A stretch of 9,469 bases of DNA, taken from NCBI GenBank assembly GCA_020832965.1, contig JAJHRM010000092.1, positions 1 through 9,469 on the forward strand, in the 5' to 3' direction. Shown piece after piece: positions 6,655 through 9,469 of the stretch. The DNA is from Thermofilum sp. (GTDB taxonomy: Archaea; Thermoproteota; Thermoprotei; Thermofilales; Thermofilaceae). How positions within the stretch are numbered: the first letter of the stretch is position 1; every line of letters begins with the position of its first letter. Made by a program: the position numbers and the translations under genes. Below the pieces are notes generated by a model. That model was not told the DNA's origin. It made no database searches and worked only from the letters and a program-made list of their open reading frames with translations.

Positions 6655-9469
6655 ATGCGCTTTTCTATAAGAAGCACGATCCTGCCAGCATTGCTAGCGG
6701 TTTTACTTACGTCTTTGCTATCCTTCGCTGTTGCCACCTATATTTACTACCCATGGCCTGAAAAACTGGTGATACATTCCTCGCTGGTCGCGCTTTCCTT
6801 TTTCATCGCTGTCCAGAGGCCTGGGAAGCAGTTCCGCATATCGCTTCGATTGCCACGGGAAACTGCGACATTTGCGCTCGTAGCAGGCTTCGTTGTGATG
6901 ATTGTTGCGAGCATCGCTTTAGCTCACTGGCTGGCGCTGCCCCTCGCGCTGGTGTACGCTGCCCTGGTAGTCGGAGTTTCGTTGGCAGAGGCATTAAAGC
7001 TCAGAGGGATTTTTGACGATGCAGTAGGCTTCGCGCTATTTTCCTTCATCATCGGTTCAACATACTTCGGAGTTATAGCGTTGGGTGCTTCCCTTCTCTT
7101 AGGCTTTCCGGCAAACCGCTACACTGCGTTGGTGCTTGCAGCTTTGCATACATTCCATGTTGTTAGTATCTACTCGAAAAAATCTAAAAGCAAATCAATT
7201 GAAATTGAAATAAAAGGTGATAGTCTTTTGTTCATAAGCTCTTGGTTAACGCTCATCTATAATTTCTACCTGATATACTATCCAAACGAAATATATCTCC
7301 CGGGTGTGGATATGCTGCGGCACTACATGTGGTCGGTAAATCTCGTAAGAAACCCCTGGAAATTCCTAAGCCTCGGCCCTGATAATTACCTGGTTTTTCA
7401 CGCGTTCGAAGGGGGGCTCATGCTTTTGGCAAACTGCTACGATGCCCCGCTACTCAACAGCGTTCTCCTGCCCGTAGCTCTCTTGAGCACGCTGGCGCTA
7501 GCCCAGCTTACCGCCAACGTCGCCGGGAACCCCGCAACCAGAAACATTGCGCTGATACTCCCGTTCGTCTTCTCGGGTTTGGGCTGGCTCTACCTCCTCC
7601 TCAGCAGGCCGACGAGCCCTGCGGCGTACTTCACAGCTCTGGTCAGCGGTAGCGAAAAAGTGTATAGAAACTTAGTGTACATACCGTTTCCGCTTATGTG
7701 GCCCGCACCACAGCCCTTCTCGGTCGCTGCATTTCTTCTATTCCTGTCCCTCCTTCTTAAGATGGTTAAGCTGCAGGGCAAGCTCCCTGGAGCTGCTGTT
7801 GCAGCCGGCTTGCTGATGTTCTCGATGCTGTCCACGCACCCCCCGCAGGGTGTCATGGCAGCGGCGCTCCTCGCGCTGTTGGCGCTCCTCTGGGGTAAAA
7901 GCCTTTCCAACGCCCTGAAGCCCATCTCTCTGGGAACGACCTTAGGCACGCTCGCGGGAGGAGCTCTCAATATGTTCTCTGTTCTCCTTGCCTTTCAGGC
8001 TACGCCCCGCTTAGAGAGTCTTCTGTTGCTGCGCGTTGCGGCTTTCTTCGCGCCAGCCTTGGCAGCGGTAGCCGCGCTTGTCCTCAGCTCTTTCGGTGTA
8101 GGGTTAGAGCCCTTGTTCGCGAGGTTGACCAAGCGCTTGCACGTGCGAGCTCCTGTAGCGTCGGCGTTAGGCACCTTCCTGCTTATCCTAGGTGTTTCCG
8201 TCGCCTTAGACCCCTCCAACACTTTCGCTACAAGCAGAGCGGATCCTGGATGGGTTGTAGGTCTGGTGCCCTGGTTCATGTACGCGGTCTTATTGGGCGC
8301 AGCTTTGCCGCTAGGGTTACGCGGTTACGAGCTGCTAGCTCGCGAAGGGTCGAAAATCTCGGTCGCTATACTGGCTTTGCTTCTGGCTCTTGCCGTCGCC
8401 GTGGGCAGAACCCTAAGTCTTCTCAACGCCTCTGGGGTCAACACGGGCTACTGGGGTGAAAAGAGGTTCATCCTCTTCGTGTACATCGCGTTAGCGCCGC
8501 CCGCCGCCTACGCGTTAGAGCGGTTCGCCCGCGGCAAGCCCCTAAAAGCTGCCGCGCTCAGCCTCCTGCTGACCCTCCTGGCCGTCAACGCGGCGGTATG
8601 CGCATCGTATCTGGGTATCTCAAGCGAGCGCGGGAGGATAAGCGATACCGAGAAGGCGGCCTTCGATAAGCTGGGCGAGCTGCTATGGGCCAACCCGAAC
8701 CGGTGGGTTTTATCGCCCACGCTCCGGAGCAGGGACGCTTCTGCCTTCGCGGCGCCGATCTACTACGTCTTCGCGGATCCCTCTCACGTCTGGCGGTGGC
8801 AGGTTCCCGAGCTCTCGCTCGCGGTATTCAGGGCTAGGAACCTCGACCCGCCCTACCTCTACATCAACTGGGCGACGGACTCGCAGCCCGCCCGCTCCGG
8901 CTGGATCGGCAGGGCCCTCCTGCCACGCCTGCCCAAGCTGTTCAGCGTGGGCTCGATCGACGTGTATGACGTGCCGCCGCTGGCGCCGCCGGTCCCCAAC
9001 GGCAGCGTGGCGCTCGCGATCCCGCCTGTCTGGGACGAGTCGGTCGACGAGGCTTACCTCCTCCTCTCGTTGGCGGGAGTGAACTTCACGAGTGTGCTCG
9101 AGATCGACCCAGCCCTTTACAACCACAGGGTCATCGTGGTGCCGTACGACCCGCTGGAAGAAACTAGAACTGTTACCGTCGATTTGCTGAGGGCTCCGAT
9201 CGCGCTCGCCAGCGGCGCTGTGAGGATCGACGCAGATTCGATCGAGCTCGGCGGTCGCCCGGAGAGGCTCGGCAACATCGTTGTGTGGAGGAAACCCTTC
9301 TACCTGCTCCCCGAGGCGCTCAATGTTTCCATGAGATTCGAAGTCAGGGAATACAATCCGAAGGTGCTGAACTACTTCTTCTTCGTATACAACTTCTTAG
9401 ATACGGGGAACTATAGGTATGTGGGAGTGATGTTTACCGAACGAAATCAAGTACACGTACTTAACTGCT
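6655..9469 (+). CDS. large multispanning membrane protein, GT-C-like, with C-terminal extracytoplasmic region; 3'-truncated
   Basis: Open from ATG 6655 to the window end (938 codons, no stop). An in-frame TAA at 6619 and no start codon between make this ATG the first possible start; a purine-rich GGAAGAGG lies at 6636-6643. Residues 1-652 hold about 17 to 19 hydrophobic segments, with a lysine-rich cytoplasmic-looking loop near 172-188. After the seventh or so, LPGVDMLRHYMWSV (Asp219, His223), then NYLVFHAFEG, resembles the first extracytoplasmic loop of GT-C glycosyltransferases, where an acidic residue is catalytic. After the last membrane segment (about 630-652) some 286 residues should lie outside the cell. 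They carry N-x-S/T sites (NGS, NFT, NVS). The final stretch from about 875, with MRFEVREY, NYFFFVYNF and GNYRYVGVMF, looks like the start of a LamG/jelly-roll beta-sandwich. It probably transfers a sugar from a polyprenyl-linked donor to the glycan made by its neighbours. The family assignment is tentative. Confidence 0.85.
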   Translation, partial: MRFSIRSTILPALLAVLLTSLLSFAVATYIYYPWPEKLVIHSSLVALSFFIAVQRPGKQFRISLRLPRETATFALVAGFVVMIVASIALAHWLALPLALVYAALVVGVSLAEALKLRGIFDDAVGFALFSFIIGSTYFGVIALGASLLLGFPANRYTALVLAALHTFHVVSIYSKKSKSKSIEIEIKGDSLLFISSWLTLIYNFYLIYYPNEIYLPGVDMLRHYMWSVNLVRNPWKFLSLGPDNYLVFHAFEGGLMLLANCYDAPLLNSVLLPVALLSTLALAQLTANVAGNPATRNIALILPFVFSGLGWLYLLLSRPTSPAAYFTALVSGSEKVYRNLVYIPFPLMWPAPQPFSVAAFLLFLSLLLKMVKLQGKLPGAAVAAGLLMFSMLSTHPPQGVMAAALLALLALLWGKSLSNALKPISLGTTLGTLAGGALNMFSVLLAFQATPRLESLLLLRVAAFFAPALAAVAALVLSSFGVGLEPLFARLTKRLHVRAPVASALGTFLLILGVSVALDPSNTFATSRADPGWVVGLVPWFMYAVLLGAALPLGLRGYELLAREGSKISVAILALLLALAVAVGRTLSLLNASGVNTGYWGEKRFILFVYIALAPPAAYALERFARGKPLKAAALSLLLTLLAVNAAVCASYLGISSERGRISDTEKAAFDKLGELLWANPNRWVLSPTLRSRDASAFAAPIYYVFADPSHVWRWQVPELSLAVFRARNLDPPYLYINWATDSQPARSGWIGRALLPRLPKLFSVGSIDVYDVPPLAPPVPNGSVALAIPPVWDESVDEAYLLLSLAGVNFTSVLEIDPALYNHRVIVVPYDPLEETRTVTVDLLRAPIALASGAVRIDADSIELGGRPERLGNIVVWRKPFYLLPEALNVSMRFEVREYNPKVLNYFFFVYNFLDTGNYRYVGVMFTERNQVHVLNC

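Noticed and set aside
7590..9126. Long minus-strand open frames opposite the membrane protein gene
   Set aside because: They are rich in Arg, Ala and Pro without recognisable motifs and lie opposite a continuous, strongly hydrophobic + strand reading frame; they are composition shadows.
6655..9469. AglB/Stt3-type oligosaccharyltransferase
   Set aside because: The layout (many membrane segments, then an exterior domain) is similar, but I find no WWDxG motif in the exterior part; WDES and NWATDS are not matches.
1..9469. CRISPR array, tRNA, rRNA, insertion sequence or att site
   Set aside because: No regularly spaced repeats, cloverleaf sequences, transposase or integrase motifs, or matching terminal repeats were seen on either strand.

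Overview
The window looks archaeal, most likely from a thermophilic Thermoproteota (Crenarchaeota) relative. This rests on arginine written mostly as AGG/AGA in the first gene, frequent ATA isoleucine, chained overlapping genes (two ATGA joints), few Shine-Dalgarno sites, and protein resemblance. No rRNA or tRNA is present to confirm it, so the lineage is an inference. All recognised genes lie on the + strand and form one dense run that probably works as a single surface-glycan or glycolipid biosynthesis operon.

Layout: (1) 1-1022, the 3' part of a GC-rich GT4 glycosyltransferase that starts before the window. (2) 1019-2230, a GT4 glycosyltransferase. (3) 2223-3218, a polysaccharide pyruvyl transferase family protein. 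(4) 3215-4357, a second complete GT4 enzyme. (5) 4332-5156, a NodB/CE4-type polysaccharide deacetylase-like protein. (6) 5140-5283, the broken N-terminus of another GT, stopped by an in-frame TAG. (7) 5284-6621 (true start probably further in), a WbuB-like GT4 enzyme. (8) 6655 to the window end, an open, very large multispanning membrane protein that resembles GT-C enzymes and has a long C-terminal extracytoplasmic part.

How they fit together: the GT4 enzymes would add sugars one after another from nucleotide-sugar donors to a carrier on the cytoplasmic side. The pyruvyl transferase and deacetylase homologues would modify the growing glycan by adding a pyruvate ketal and removing an N-acyl or O-acyl group. 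The large membrane protein would act on lipid-linked sugars at or across the membrane. No flippase, Wzy polymerase or AglB oligosaccharyltransferase is visible.

The most notable signals are a mosaic of base composition and a scar at its right edge. Hand-counted GC is 42/60 at 121-180, 17/60 at 1201-1260, 8/60 at 5041-5100 and 37/60 at 6301-6360. The AT-rich block (about 975-5400) starts at the tail of the first gene and ends inside gene 7. At that right edge there are two diverged in-frame copies of the same GT N-terminal segment, exactly 66 codons apart. The upstream copy carries TAG where the downstream copy has TGG (Trp). This suggests an imported glycan cassette joined to a resident locus by recombination, with decay of one GT gene. 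I see no wholly new system; the junction and the large GT-C-like protein deserve the closest look.
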